Assembly: GCA_026873275.1 (NCBI GenBank)
Contig: JANTUC010000003.1
Coordinates: 2,356,001-2,420,000, forward strand
Direction of reading: 5' to 3'
DNA: 64,000 nt
DNA from: Pseudopithomyces maydicus
Lineage: Eukaryota > Ascomycota > Dothideomycetes > Pleosporales > Didymosphaeriaceae
A program made the position numbers and the translations under genes. This document shows positions 11,808-24,504 of this stretch, in pieces. The notes under the pieces were generated by a model. It made no database searches and was not told the DNA's origin. It saw only the letters and a list, made by a program, of their open reading frames with translations. Every line of letters starts with the position of its first letter. Positions within the stretch are counted from its first letter, which is position 1.

Positions 11808-13320
11808 ATGTCATCTTTCCAACGCCTTGCCGTCCAGCGCAGTGCCGTGTACAAGTCTAATGGCACCAAGTCGTACTTGTTTGCCATGAGGAAGTGTATG
11901 TCATTTAACCCCAATCATGTGCTCATATCCCTAGTATTCAGACTGACTGAGACAGATGGTTTCCACCCCACCAAGCCAGGTCCCTACTTCCAAGCGAAGA
12001 AGTTCCTTGCCCAAGGAAAATTCGGCGCCGTGGGGGGTCGCATGCGTTCACAATATGTCCTTGCAAAACACGATGCTGAGAGCTCTGAAGCCGGTGGTGT
12101 CTCGACCGAGTCAACCGGCGCTGAAGGTGAAGTGCCCGCCGAAGATATTCAGAATGACTCCCTGTACCTCTGTGAGGTAGGCATTGGGACTCCAGAACAG
12201 AAACTATACTTGGACTTCGACACCGGCTCAAGCGACTTGTGGGTGTGGTCTACCGAGCTTCCTAAGAAAATCCTCGACCAGGCGAACCGGGAAATTCAGC
12301 AGGTGGCTTTTGACCCTTCCAAATCAAGCACGTTCAAGAAGCTTAGCGGTGAAAACTGGAAAATTTCGTACGGAGACTCTTCTTCGGCGAGTGGCGACGT
12401 TGGCACGGACACGATCAATCTTGGCGGTCTGAAAGTAGAGGGACAGGCTGTCGAGTTGGCCAAGCAATTGTCACAGCAATTTGCAGAGGGTAACGGAAGC
12501 GGCCTGCTAGGACTGGCTTTCAGTTCGATCAACACCGTGTCCCCTACTCCGCAGAAGACACCCGTTGACAACATCATCTCGCAGAAGGGCGCGGATCAGC
12601 AAGTCTTCACTGCCTACCTTGGTAGCTGGAGAGACGCAGACGAGGCAGACAAAGGCGAGGTATATCTTTAATTCGTATGGTCATTGACTTCAACTTACAC
12701 ATACACTAGAGCTTTTACACATTTGGCTACATCGACCAGGATGTCCTTAAGGCTTCCGACGCTACAGAGTCCACCATTAACTATACCAACGTAGACAGTA
12801 GCCAAGGCTTCTGGCAGATCGACTCCACATCCGCCACAATAAACGGAAAGAAGCTCAGCCGTACATCCAACACGTCAATCATGGATACCGGCACGACCCT
12901 GTGCTTGGTGGACGATGCCCTCGTTGACGAAGTGTAAGTTTCCATACCACTCACCCAGTATATGAATATTAACGTAAGCCTTTACCCAGCTACGCCGCCA
13001 TCCCTGGCTCCAAATACGACAAGACCAACCAAGGCTACGTCTTTCCTTCCGATACATCCGTCGACAAGCTTCCCGAGGTTACGCTCGCAATCGGCGACAA
13101 GCAGGTCATCTTCCAAAAGGAGGATCTGGGCTTTGCGGATGCAGGCAAAGGCATGGTATATGGCAGCATTCAGTCCAGAGGTAATATGGATATGGACATC
13201 TATGGAGACGCTGTGTTGAAAGCCATGTACGCCATATTCGACATGAACAACGGCAGCCCAAGATTTGGCTGGGTACAGAGGAAGGAGAAGAACCAGAACA
13301 CCGATGTTCCACCGCAGTAA
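11808..13320 (+). CDS. pepsin-family (A1) aspartic protease
   Basis: Aspartic endopeptidase of family A1. Four exons: 11808-11895, 11956-12659, 12710-12932 or -12933, and 12990-13320. The third donor is placed at GTAAGT just after the codons for DDALVDEV, giving 448 residues in frame. Both catalytic motifs are present: DFDTGSSDLWVW and IMDTGTTLCLVDD. The flap Tyr is in WKISYGDSS. The N-terminus (MSSFQRLAVQRSAVYK) is not a hydrophobic signal peptide, unlike secreted aspergillopepsins, so the enzyme may be intracellular or leave by another route. Residues up to about 100 look like a propeptide. The ATG context is ACCATGT. A TATA-like TTTATATG lies about 110 bases upstream. Confidence 0.9.
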
Positions 13321-13979
13321 GCGGATGAGGTCGGTGTACGCGTCACTCTATACATATGATGCAAACGGTGCAGGAAGACTGTCAGATTTGCAATATATTG
13401 TCTATACAGCTCCCCGAACAAGTATTCTTAAGACTGAAAATCATTATTCTCTTCGTGTTCTAAAGTTTTGGAAAATGTGCATCCTACATGACAGATGATG
13501 ATTAAGCCCGTGTGGACGCCCAAGAAACAGCAAACAAAGATTATTGGAGCAAGCGACCTATGAACACTGCTGAAGAAAGATCATGAGTACAAGTATGCGT
13601 TTGATCTGACCCATTAATCTGAATCACTACGAGAGAATTACAAATAGCCCGTGGGGGAATCTGCAGGCCTTCAACCCCATACACGTGGAGGTCAACATGT
13701 AATCTCATTCTGTATCAAAAACGCCAAGTCTATCATATAGTATTATCTTCTATGTTTTATTTCTATTGTACTTCTCATGGTGGAGGCTCTCACAATGTCA
13801 AGTGGCATTTTGATATCTTGATGATCAGGTTGAATATGAACTGTATTCAACAATAAATAATTCAACTGCACCCCTCGCTTGATGCACACCTACATGATTT
13901 AAACGTTCACATACTGCAATGAAGACTCGACAGGACATTGAGCCCCTTCCCAGCCCTTCACAGAGAAAAAGCAGTCAAA
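13321..13979. other. intergenic
   Basis: About 0.66 kb, AT-rich, with nothing recognisable. It holds the protease 3' end and the promoter of the kinase-like gene. Confidence 0.5.
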
Positions 13980-14858
13980 ATGCCACCAAGTCACACAACA
14001 AGTCACTGGTCATTTGTAAAGAAGCTCGATGCCTCAGGCTACTTCGCAAAAGATATCTCGGTCGTCAAGAATACTGTAACCGGAAAACTGGCTGTCCGAA
14101 AGCAATTCAAGTTTCCCGCCAACACCAATGCACACGAGTTCTCCATCATGAAGCGTTTATCCGGTCACCCCAACATTGTGGAAGCCTACGAATTCGTTAG
14201 AGGCGATACAACCGGTGCCCACGACGAGCTTTACATGCAATACTGCAAGGTACATTGCAAGCCCGAAGATATCAGTACACTACATCAGCTCGGAGACTAT
14301 TACAAGACAGTTGACTTGCCCGAGGCATTCGCTTGGAGTCTGCTCATTGACGCGATGTCAGGCATTGTCTTCATTCGCTTTGGCATCCGCGACATCACCG
14401 TCAGCGACCAGCCCGTGGAAGACTGGGAACCCATCTATCACAACGATCTCCACAGCTCCAATATCTTTCTATCCGACGCTGCCATCGATCTGGCTTCTCA
14501 ATACCCCAGACTACTGATTGGAGACTGGGGCGAAGCAGAGACCAGGACCGAGCGTGAGGTGTTGCAGCTCGCAGACTCGACGGACAATCCCAATATCCAA
14601 CGGAAAAACGACATGCTCTCGTTGAAAGAGCTCGTGGCGTACCTTGAGTACAGGAAGGCAGGCGCAGACGCGAGTATGCTGGGTGATAACCAAGGGCTTA
14701 AATATTCAGAAGACCTTTTCAACATGCTTCAGCGGCTGAAGTGCTTGAACAACGACTCGCCTGAGATGATTGGATTTCTGAAGGACCTAAGGGCCATGTA
14801 CGAAGGTAATCTTGCATCTGGGAAGCTGAAGTTTGTTCCCTTTACGGGCAATGTTTGA
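13980..14858 (+). CDS. small protein-kinase-like protein
   Basis: Single-exon protein of 292 residues with a protein-kinase fold signature. Visible motifs: a beta-3 strand with Lys (GKLAVRKQFKF), a helix-C Glu segment (HEFSIMKRLSGHPNIV), a catalytic loop YHNDLHSSNIFL with Asp and Asn in place, and DWG instead of DFG (LIGDWGEAE). No glycine-rich loop is obvious, and the C-lobe is short for a full kinase (about 250-300 residues usual). It may be an active atypical kinase or a pseudokinase. The start at 13980 (context AAAATGC) was chosen because upstream in-frame codons lack an ATG. No partner or pathway can be read from the neighbours. Confidence 0.7.
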   Translation: MPPSHTTSHWSFVKKLDASGYFAKDISVVKNTVTGKLAVRKQFKFPANTNAHEFSIMKRLSGHPNIVEAYEFVRGDTTGAHDELYMQYCKVHCKPEDISTLHQLGDYYKTVDLPEAFAWSLLIDAMSGIVFIRFGIRDITVSDQPVEDWEPIYHNDLHSSNIFLSDAAIDLASQYPRLLIGDWGEAETRTEREVLQLADSTDNPNIQRKNDMLSLKELVAYLEYRKAGADASMLGDNQGLKYSEDLFNMLQRLKCLNNDSPEMIGFLKDLRAMYEGNLASGKLKFVPFTGNV

Positions 14859-15238
14859 AGAGCATATTTGAACAACGAATACAAAACCAAGCTGATTGAA
14901 GACTTTACAATTCCAAATAATATCAACAAACTTGCACTCTAAATCCCAAGCTTTTTTGAACCCAGTTTTCGTCCCTACAATCCCGTCGTACTATCCTAAT
15001 TCTACAAAACAATTGTACAAAACCATCACTCGTTACATGTAACCCCGAAACATAATCAAAACACACAGCTTGATGTAATAATCCTTGACAAGTGTGTCGC
15101 CGAGAAGACCCACGTGAACGACTGAATCATTCATTAGGACACACCGTTCACGGTCTGGACTGCAAGGTGCGACCTTAATCGCGCTTTTGCTTTCCGACCA
15201 TCACGTGTCAAGGTAAATCAGTGGCACCGTCCATCATA

Positions 15239-18200
15239 CTAAAACCGGCGGTGTTCGTTATACCCTCCGTTCCCCTGCTGCCCGCCATACCCACCACCGC
15301 CACGGCCTCCGCCATTGTATCCGCCTCTTCCGCCTCTTCCGCCCCTTCCACCTCCTCGTCCTTGATGACCGCCACCGTTGTGCCCCAGGATCTCGTTCGC
15401 AGGCCGGTAATTTGGTAGCGATGAGTTTTGTGACGCATTACCTGGAGGTGGCGGACCCCAAGCGCCAACAGGGGCCTGTACCGGTGGCCTTCCATTTCCA
15501 CCCCAAGCCTCAAGGCTCTGAGGCTGAGGTGGAACCCAACCTGGTGGAGGGGGCGGTGGTCCTTGTCCGTTGAAACCTGGAATCGGGAAAGGAGGAGGGA
15601 AGGGCGGAGCTGCATAGCCGCCACGCCCATTGTTGTAACCTCCCCTGTTGTTGTAACCACCGCGGTCATTGTTGTAGCCACCGCGATTATTGTTGTATCC
15701 ACGGTTATTGTCAGAGTACGAGCCATGGCGCTGGCTGTTGTGGGAGTTGTAATCGCCGCGTCCACCACCACGGCCGCCACGGAAGCCGCCGCGTCCATTC
15801 TGCTGGCGGCGGACATGCGCTTCGTCATTCTCATTGAGCATCTTGGTAGGAAGAACAAGACCCTTGAGGAGGACCGACTTGTGCGCTGTCTTGGCTTCAA
15901 GTTTAGGCATTTCGTAGTATACCCTAGGTTATGTTAGATGTCTCTTTTGTCACAGAAAAGGAACAGACATACCTTATTGAGCCGTCTTGAACAATATCAA
16001 ACTCCTCACTATCGGCATCGAATGGTGGAACAAGCTGGCTATCAGGAACGAACCAATCGTGTGGCTCGACTTCTCCATGGAGAGCGTCGCTATGCTCATG
16101 ATCGATCTCGACCTTCTTGTTGCCCTTTCCATAAATCGCTTTTTTCATTCCTTTGAACATTTTACCAGCTTGTGCGAACATCAGGGTTTCTTTGCCGAAT
16201 TCGTTGCGCTTCACCTCGTCTTCAGTAAGCTGATCTGTCTTGGTTGCCATAGCAGCTAAAAGGCGCTTCTCGTCAATAAATGGCAGAATAGCAACACCTT
16301 GCCATGCAAACTTCTTGCCGTTTAGATCGATAGGGAAGTCTTCGGGGTAGAAGTCAAGGATGGGGCTGTTTGGGTCGGACATTAGAATGCGATACGGTTC
16401 AGGGATCGCATGGTTCGAAGCAGCTGGCAGGACACCCATCAGTTGCTCGTACGGATGGAAAGGCTTGCCCTTGGTGAACATTTTGTGTGGGTCCATGTCG
16501 CCAATTCCAACAAAGTCGGATGCGAAAGGCGCGTAGTGATAGGGAAGTACCAGGTCCATGACTGACAGCCTTGGAAGTAGTAAGCAAGCACCCAGCAGAG
16601 ACCTTCAGCATAAGATCTGGCCACCTGGTGGCGGAATTCAACGTCGTCAGGTTTCACGTGGAATTTTTGAGCATAGTAACGATCTTCGTATCCGGGCTCC
16701 CAAAGTTTGACTGTGTCTTCTGGCAAATCGCCGTCCTTCTTCTGTGATTGCTGCGATGGCGATTCAGGGACAACTGGCGTACTCCTACCCGGTGTGCCGT
16801 TATCAGAATCTTCTATGGCCTCGTGCCCACGCTTCCCTAGATGCACGGGTGTGTCTTGGCCGGATGCTGACGCAGTTTCCGAGCTCTGGCTTTCCGTTTC
16901 GGTAGGAGTAGTGCCTTCTGTTTTGGCCTTCATCATTTCCTTGAGCCTTGCAGCAGCACTTTTGTTGGTCTGGTTCTTGTTTGCAAGCATCTCTTTCGAC
17001 ACAGCGCGAACTTCGTTCGACTGAGCATCCTGAGGAGAGAAGAAAGGGATTCCCGCCTCCAGATAGGTGTTGGTGCTTTCCTTAACGCGCTTGGCCGGAG
17101 GAGCTTGAACCCAGGAGGGCTGTCCGTTGTTCTTGTTGCGATCACCATATTTGGCTCGTTTGGCTGCCTGTCGATCGGACACTTCTTTGCGCTTACGGAA
17201 AATCTCGGCCTCCTGGCCGGCGAGGCCCTGGAGGATTTGCTGCACAACGCGCATATTGGGGAAACCATCCTTGGTGACATAATCGTCCATTTGTGGTAGC
17301 AAATCACGCCAGATTTTTGTGAGTAGGTCAATACCTTGATCTCTGATCTCCAGACTAGGGAGATGCGGTAAGAAATCGTTACCGACGAAGAAACACATGA
17401 AGACCCAATCATCGAGGGCGCGCTCTACGTTGTGAGGAAATTTACGTCCTGGGCCGTCCATCTCGACCGCAAGATATTCGCGCAGTACATTGATGTGAAG
17501 CCAAATAAAGGGCTTGAGCGGGTGCTCTGCGGCATCCCACTCTTCCTTGGCTTCTTCTTCGGTCAACTTGGTCCCATCATTGGGGTGTGGGCAATTGGGA
17601 CGGATGTGACCCTTGCGACCGCACTTGGTGCAGCTCTTGTCTTTACCGGAGTCAAAGAAGACATCTTCTCGCAAGACGCGGAAGTGCGGCTCATGGGTAG
17701 CAAGGCCCAACATGATAAGATCGGCATCTAAACCATAGATGACGTGTCGTGTGTTGGGGTCATGAGTGGGTTTGGAGCGTTGAGAGCGGATGAAGTTCAT
17801 GATCTTGTGTTCACCTTCACCGGGCACGGAAGCATCGCTGATGATGACTTTCATGTCGCGCCAGGAAGGATCAGTAGTGAATTTGTAGGCACACCAGTAC
17901 TGCAGGCTCTCGGCGAGCAGGAACATGAAGGGTGTGCCTGGCGTGATGGCATTAGAATCCCACGTCTTCTCAACAACCTCGTCAAGACTGTTGATGACTT
18001 CGCCACGGCTGGCCTTTTGGGCATTGAGTACTTTGAGGAACTCTGCCTTCTCCTCGTCCTTTTCCTTTGCTTCTTTGGCAGAGCGGAAGCGACGCGATCG
18101 CTGCTGGTTCATCTTGGCACGAGGGGCGACACCGTCTACAGCGAGGTACAAGAGCTTGCGCGGGCGCACCATGCCAACGACACGGTCGGTGTACTCAAAA

Positions 18201-18442
18201 ATGGCAAGCATCATGTCGGCCTCAGTCTTGGGCGCAGGCTTGTCCTCGGGGTGGGAGCAAGGGTGCACGATGCCGTTCATGTCTAAGTATAGGTTGTCGA
18301 ACTCCTCGCCGTTGGGATTCGGCTTGGTGCGGTCGACGGGGATGGACTCGTCGCCGACCTTCTTGGGCAGGTCCTCAACGACACTTGAGATGATCTTGGG
18401 ATATTTCTGGCTGAGCCAGCGGAACATGGCGGGGACACCCAT
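15239..18442 (-). CDS. rat1: 5'-3' exoribonuclease 2 (Rat1/Xrn2), one-base frameshift
   Basis: Nuclear 5'-3' exoribonuclease that degrades RNA downstream of poly(A) cleavage and helps terminate Pol II; essential in yeast. Exons (complement): 15973-18442 and 15239-15923, about 1,051 residues if one base is restored. The N-terminal XRN block starts MGVPAMFRWLSQKYP and holds the acidic active-site segments DMNGIVHPC and GLDADLIMLG. A CCHC knuckle, CTKCGRKGHIRPNC, marks Rat1/Xrn2 rather than Xrn1. The C-terminus is RGG and YNNRGG rich. At 16542-16544 the frame breaks inside the very conserved SWTWYFP-YHYAPFASDF; one more C in that CCC (coding strand) rejoins it. No intron solves it. A 49-base intron (15924-15972) precedes VYYEMPKLEAKTAHKS. 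It is divergent from USO1. Confidence 0.93.
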
Positions 18443-19178
18443 GATGGCAGCGGGCGCTCACGGCGAGGGGGCGACAGGTGTGGGCGACAGAGGTGGGCGA
18501 CAGAGGTGGTGGGTACTAGGATGGTGCGAGAGATGCGAAAAGTTTTGCGTATATGGCAGCTCGCCACGCAGAAGAATGTCACTGAACACTTGGTAAGATG
18601 TAGAGCGAGAGAGTAGAGCGAGAGAGTGAGGAGCGCAAGCGGCAGGCACGACCGGCTGCTGGGCTTGACGGGAGAACGGAAGGTGTGCGACACGGCGGGA
18701 TGCTGCAGGCACCGTGGGTGTCTATCTTCCGGGATAAAGAAAAACAGAGGAGAGCGGCCACGATGGGGCGCGTCGGGATGTGCGCGCGGGCGTCCTCGAC
18801 GAAGCAGGCTGCGCGACGACGTGTGGGCAGGTTGATCGAGGATGGACGGACGAAGAGTCGCGATCGCATGTGGAAACCTTTCAACGCAGCGCCAAGCTCT
18901 GGGGCTTAGCGCGTCGGAGGAGTCGGCGCCGCGCCTCCGACAGGACAGGCGCCCATGTCTGCACCGCTCCGTATCACGTACATTTTGTGAGACAAACGTG
19001 GAGCTTCGAGCTGTGCTGTAGACGACCCTGCCCTACTGTCTCACTGCGAATTGCGAGCCTGACGTCTGTTGCTGCCGTGCCAGTCCGCCCAGCTCGCTCT
19101 GCCCTGCGTCTCCAGCCCCGACTTGCACTCCGACCGCCGCGCCATGATATGATCCTCTAGTCGAACCGCACCGCGAAC
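18443..19178. promoter_or_regulatory. shared divergent promoter region of RAT1 and USO1
   Basis: About 0.74 kb between two oppositely facing starts, GC-rich, with CT/GA-rich tracts near 18600-18630. No TATA box was recognised. Promoter role is inferred from position only. Confidence 0.5.
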
Positions 19179-22100
19179 ATGTTCCAGGCGCCGGCCAAAC
19201 AGACGGCGACCGATACCATCGCCACCCTCAGTGGCCGTCTCACGAGCGCAACTCTCCTCGAAGATCGCCGCGCCGCTATCCTCGGCCTCCGGAGCTTTGC
19301 CAAAGACTACCCCTCGTCCGTCGCCTCGGGTGCACTGCGCGACCTGATTGCAGCCCTCACGAAAGATGCCGAAGATGTGGATACGATCAAGGTCGTGCTA
19401 GAGACCCTGTTGGCCCTCTTCCACCCCAACGAGCATAGCGTAGGCCAACGACACGGCTGCCGCATGGGCTATGCTAACTGTACCAGCCAGAAGCTTCCGA
19501 CGAGGTCGTTCTGTGGCTGGCCGATGAGTTCACACTGGTAAGCGCTCTCCTCCTCCGCAATTGCCAGTGCTGAGCTTATGGTAGCGGCAAGACAACATAA
19601 ACATCCTACTGTCTCTCCTCGAGAACGAAGACTACTACTCGCGAGCGAACTCTCTGCAGCTGATACGAGCTATCCACGATGCCCGACCCGAACGAACACA
19701 GGAGTGTATCCTCACTGGCATAGGCAAAGTCGTGGCAACCCTCGACGACCCACGAGACGCCGTCCGCACCGAAGCTCTGGTCCTGCTCAACGAGGTCTCG
19801 CGCACGTCTTCGGAGCTCCAAAAGCTCATTGTGTTCGAGGATGCTTTTAACAAGATCTTCAACCTTATCCACGCCGACGGGTCGCTCACCCAAGGTACCA
19901 TCGTGGTCCAGGACTGTCTATCGCTGCTTGCCAATCTGGTGCGCTTCAACACCTCCAACCAGACAAACTTTCGAGAACTAGGTCATGTCGCCAAGCTGGC
20001 TGCCCTGCTCCCTGGCGCAAAGAAACAAAAGAAGGCGCGCTCGGGCCTCGAAGAGGACGACGACTGGGTCAGCCCACAAGCAGACAAGAATCTCTGGGGG
20101 TTGCTCGCTATTTTGCGCATGTTCCTCATCAGGGGCAGCATTAGTACGCTGCCAAACCAAAATGCCTTTGTCAAGCATGGCATACTACAACAGGTCGTCA
20201 ATATGGCTTTCGATCCCGCCTCGGCGATACCCATCAGAATCGAGTCTCTCAACGCGTGCGCAGACATGATAAGGGGCAACGCCCGCTTGCAAGAGGGGTT
20301 CGCGCAATTGCAAGTGCGACCCATCGTAGAACCTGTTGCCAACGGGGCAGCATCGCCCAACGAACCTCTGGTCCTCTACATAATAGATGCCCTTCTCGAT
20401 CTTGCTCTCACACCGGCTGCCAACGATATGTTCGATGTTCGGTTTGCCGCATGCGAGTGCATCAAAGCCTACATATTCAACCACCTCCAGATCAAGACGC
20501 ATTTTCTGAAAAGAGCTATTGGCGGTCACCTTGACGGAGGCGATGAGACTGCGAATGCACTCACAACGCTACTTACTGGACCACAAGGCTCACAGGTCAT
20601 CGACCCATATCGAACCTGGTTTGCAAGCGTACTTGTGTTTCATCTCATCTATGATGACCGCGAAGCTAAGAATGAGCTTATGCAGGTGGTGGAGGGGGAT
20701 GCTGAAAGTGGGGAAGAGGTCGTTACCTGCATACAAACACTGACCGGCAATCTGATCGCAAGTCTTCAACTTGGTGAAGACGAGCGCATACCTATCGCTT
20801 ATCTCATGCTGTTGTCTGGTTGGCTTTTCGAAGACGCTGCGGCTGTAAACGACTTCCTAGGAGAGGCAAGCAGTCTACAGAGTCTTGTGCAGGCCACACA
20901 AAAGCCTGGGGCTGATCACACAGTGGTGCGCGGCATGTGTGCTTCATTACTCGGCATAATTTATGAGTTCTCCACCAAAGATTCGCCAGTCCCAAGAAGA
21001 GACTTGCAACCACTTTTGACAAACAAGCTGGGACGCGAGAAGTATCTCAACGCCATTGCAGAGCTTCGGCATCATCCCGATGTCCGTGACTTTGAAGTCA
21101 CGCCGCAAGCAGGATCATCTGGGGGCTTTTGCCAAATGTTTTCTTTGACGAAACCTTCGTAGACTTCTTAAAGGACAACTTTAGCCGGTTGTCCCGTGCC
21201 ATTGACAGAGATCCAAATCTAGAGATTCTCCAGTCACATGACGGCATCGACCGCGATGTTGTTGATTCTCTCCGCGGCCAATTGGACGAGAGGCAGCATG
21301 CCATTGAGACGCTTCAAGCTGAAAAGCTAACGCTAGAGCAAAAGATGAATCAAGAACAAGCAGAGCGTCGGAAAGCCGAAGACTCGGCCCAACAACAACT
21401 CCACAACATCAAGCGTATCAACGATGAGCTTCACCGAAGCCACGAGAACGAGACCAAAAAATCGGAGCGGGAACATAAGCAAGCTTTGCTTGAGTTGGAA
21501 AACAGGTGTAATCTTCAAATCGCTGCGCTGAATAACAAGTTGCAACAAGCAACCAAGGAGACTGCTATCGCCGTGGCGAATACAAAACGTGAATTCGAAG
21601 AGAAGGTTCACCAAGAGGTCAGATTACGGAGTGAAGTTGAGCAACGACTGAGTGCGTCGGAGAGAGCACGTCAAGAGGCGGAACGCGCCCACCAAGGAGC
21701 GATCGAGACGAGTCGTTCGCTTGAGCAGAAACATCGCGACGAGGTCGCAGCAGTTGCTTTGGAAAAGGGTATGTGTACCAATGTCCTCTCGTTTCATCAC
21801 ATAGCAAGCTAATCCGAACGCAGATGCCCTAGAAACCCAGATCGAAGAACAGGAATCACAGATGACAAAGATTCGATCAGAGAAGTCATCGCTACAATCT
21901 GATGTTGAGAAATCCAAGACCGAGGCAAAGGAGCTCCAATCTACAGTCGACAAGCTGAAGTCTGAAATCCAGGATCTCAAGACCAAACTGCAAGACCAGA
22001 CCTGGAAAGTCAAAGACGCAGAGGAGAAGCTGCGGAAGGCGGAAGCTGCGGCCAAGGAGAAGGAGAAGCAAGTCAAGGAAAAGGAAAAGGAGATCAAAGA

Positions 22101-22302
22101 GAAAGAGGAAGCCCGCGCTTCGGCACAGACAGAGTTGGACGACCTATTCGTGGTACTAGGTGACCTTGAGGAGAAGCGAACGAGAGATAAGAAGCGACTG
22201 AAGGAGCTGGGCGAGGAGGTGTCGGAGGCGGAAGATGATGACGATGACGAAGACGATGACGACGATGAGGATGAGGATGATGACGAAGACGACGAAGAGT
22301 AG
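19179..22302 (+). CDS. uso1: vesicle tethering factor Uso1/p115, one-base frameshift
   Basis: Golgi tether for ER-derived vesicles. Exons: 19179-19439, 19487-19537, 19585-21768 and 21824-22302, about 991 residues if one base is restored. The armadillo-type head covers about residues 1-630 (RQDNINILLSLLENEDYYS; NLWGLLAILRMFLIRGS). A long coiled-coil tail follows and ends in an Asp/Glu run of about 22 residues, as in yeast Uso1. The frame breaks at the G5 run 21121-21125: upstream RHHPDVRDFEVTPQAGSSGG, downstream LPNVFFDETFVDFLKDNFSRL in another frame. Both sides match the family's conserved head-tail junction, so a sixth G is the simplest repair. Introns are 47, 47 and 55 bases. Confidence 0.92.
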
Positions 22303-22471
22303 TCATAGGAATAGACTACACGTCTCTCGTGATATTGGCAACCTACATATCTTCTGTTGTCGCTCCGCTCATATTGCTGTTTTTTGTGAAATCGCAGTTC
22401 CAATCGGGTTTTGCATAATCCGCACCCTCAGACTTTTGCCGTTCAAGACGCATTGCAGTGCAACACTGCCA

Positions 22472-24504
22472 TCAATACAAATCGATCATCCGCGTGTGCT
22501 GTTCTTCTGGCACGGGATCGGGTAGCTCGACCCAAGGTCCTCTTCCACCCGCCTGCTTCCAACTGTCGTATTCGAGGGCCCCCATGAGGTAGCAGTCGCA
22601 CGTTATTCTGTACCTGTCTCCTCCTCCAAGGCTTCTTAGGACCACAGGCGTCCGGGCGCCGTCTAGTGCAACAACGACGTCTCCTTCCCTCCACTTGTCC
22701 TGATCGTACCGTGCGAAGCCCAAGCTGTGTTCCGTGCGGAATATCTTGTATTCAGATTTTTTCCTCTTCATGTTCTGCGCGGCACTGAGAAATCTTTTGT
22801 ACTGCTGGGCTATTCCAAATTTGTCTTTTTTCTCTCGAGCAGGATTTTGTAAGCCTTCAGAATTCATGGTTGTCATTGTGGCAATGTGTTCTTCAAAGCC
22901 GACCCCATCAAACAATTCAGTTGACAATCGCCAGCCTAGCAAATGTGATTCGTTTTGAAATCTAGATTCAGATTCCCAATAATCTTTCGAATGCGCAGCA
23001 TATGACCATGCATCTACTGGACTGATCCAATTCTTAGCATTAATAGAATCCAGGAAGCGTGCTTTGAGTTTCAAACAATATTTTAGGGTCGGGGGAAAGC
23101 GACCAAACTCGAGTGCTAACCGATACAAATCTTTAGACATTGGCAACGGTACTGGGGCTTCCACAAATTTTATGGAGCTCGAACGGTCAGCCATAAACTT
23201 TCGGGGGATGTTGGCGAGTTGAGTGATTGCACAAGGACCATGATTATCCCAGTCAGGAACCCATGAAGGCCAGCCATGGTCGAAATCGAGCGCCTTTTCA
23301 TATCTGTTATCAGAGATTGTTCCCAGATCCATTGGTGTTAAGTCACGTCGTGAACATACGTATGGGAGGATTGCATCAAGACCACCCCTTTGTATGATAG
23401 CGCTGGCAGTTGCATACGCATAGACTGTGATAATGTCTAATGCATAGTCAACTTGAACGAGCGACCGCGCTTCTTCATCAACAAGATTCAAGATGCCAAA
23501 GATCTTGTCTCGTGGGTCGGTTGCCGAACAGTTTTTTGTGGCCAGCAAGCATTCCATAAGGTCGGGTCGTTGTAATTCTCTCCATCCAGGCATCCATACC
23601 AGTGGCCCAGGGAAAGCCAAGTCTGTACGAGCCATTCCAAGAGGAAAAACCGTGGCATCATCTTCATAGAATATTCGATCCGAATAATATATTCTTCTAA
23701 GTCGTTCAGCAGTCTCACCATCAAGCACAGCTTCATCGTTTCTAGTCATTATGTGAGCTGCACGAGAAAGTGCAACTTCCTGTATAACCCAAACGCGATG
23801 GAACCAGCGCAGAGACAGAAAGTTATCAACCTGAACTTGAAGTGTCTCGATTTCCCTTGAATCGCTTCCAGAGTACAGTAGTCTCGTCGACGAATTCCAG
23901 GCAATATCGCTAAGCCTAAGCCATTGGAACAAGGTTTTGAAATCCCATTCTGCAACGTCAAGGTATACAAGGACTTTGGATGCCCCCTGTAAATCTTCTC
24001 CATTAGAGAAACCTGATAATTCCGCTCCGCGATATTGTTTTGGTCGATACAAAGTGCATCAATCCAGACTGTACGTCGTAATCCCAGCCTCCTTAACCGC
24101 AGTAGTGCCGCTTCACAGTTTTTTGTTACACGTAAGGTAGTGAGGTGAGTATCACAGTATATCGTCTGGCTCAAGCTGTCATCGCCATCCTCGGTCGCCC
24201 AGGTATATGACAGCGCCTCGTATTCGGGTTTGTCCAGCAGGTTCACCGTAATGATATTACATCGTATACCATCCTTTGAGGATCCAGGCTCAATGACCAA
24301 AAGCCTGATTTCCTGCCCCAGCTCGTAGTTCAGTTCCACATACCGATAGGTCTCAGTGGTTTCACTATTTGGGTCGGCTTTCAAATTGCTGGATGTCTCG
24401 ATGGATGGTAATTCGAAAACGGTGTTACCACAGGAAAGGCAGGTTCTGATGCCATCGAATTTACGTATGTCAGAATGCTGGCAGCCTAATGATTGAGGCG
24501 ACAT
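22472..24504 (-). CDS. HET-domain (heterokaryon incompatibility-type) protein, one-base frameshift
   Basis: Member of the fungal HET family; some relatives trigger cell death after fusion of unlike strains, but this gene's role is unknown. The HET domain runs from about residue 95 (YEALSYTW) through VWIDALCIDQNNIAERNYQ to RVWVIQEVALSRAAH. The extreme N-terminus has a possible zinc-binding group (CQH at 8-10 and CLSC at 22-25). The C-terminal half is variable, and its last part (KWREGDVVVALDGARTPVVL) is the usual HET-protein end. The frame breaks at the C5 run 23983-23987 (G5 on the coding strand): MEKIYRG continues as ASKVLVYLDVAEWD only in the next frame. With one base restored the protein has about 677 residues and no intron. 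It is convergent with USO1. Confidence 0.88.

Noticed and set aside
13488..13580. C/D snoRNA-like boxes (GATGATGA and CTGA)
   Set aside because: No terminal stem and no convincing C'/D' pair; too weak.
15208..15900. Alternative minus-strand 230-codon ORF
   Set aside because: It is another frame of the RAT1 Arg/Gly-rich C-terminus, which connects by a good intron to the nuclease domain.
21624..22403. 259-codon minus-strand ORF with a long poly-Ser run
   Set aside because: It is the antisense of the Asp/Glu-rich end and coiled coil of USO1; the Ser run mirrors GAT/GAC/GAG codons.
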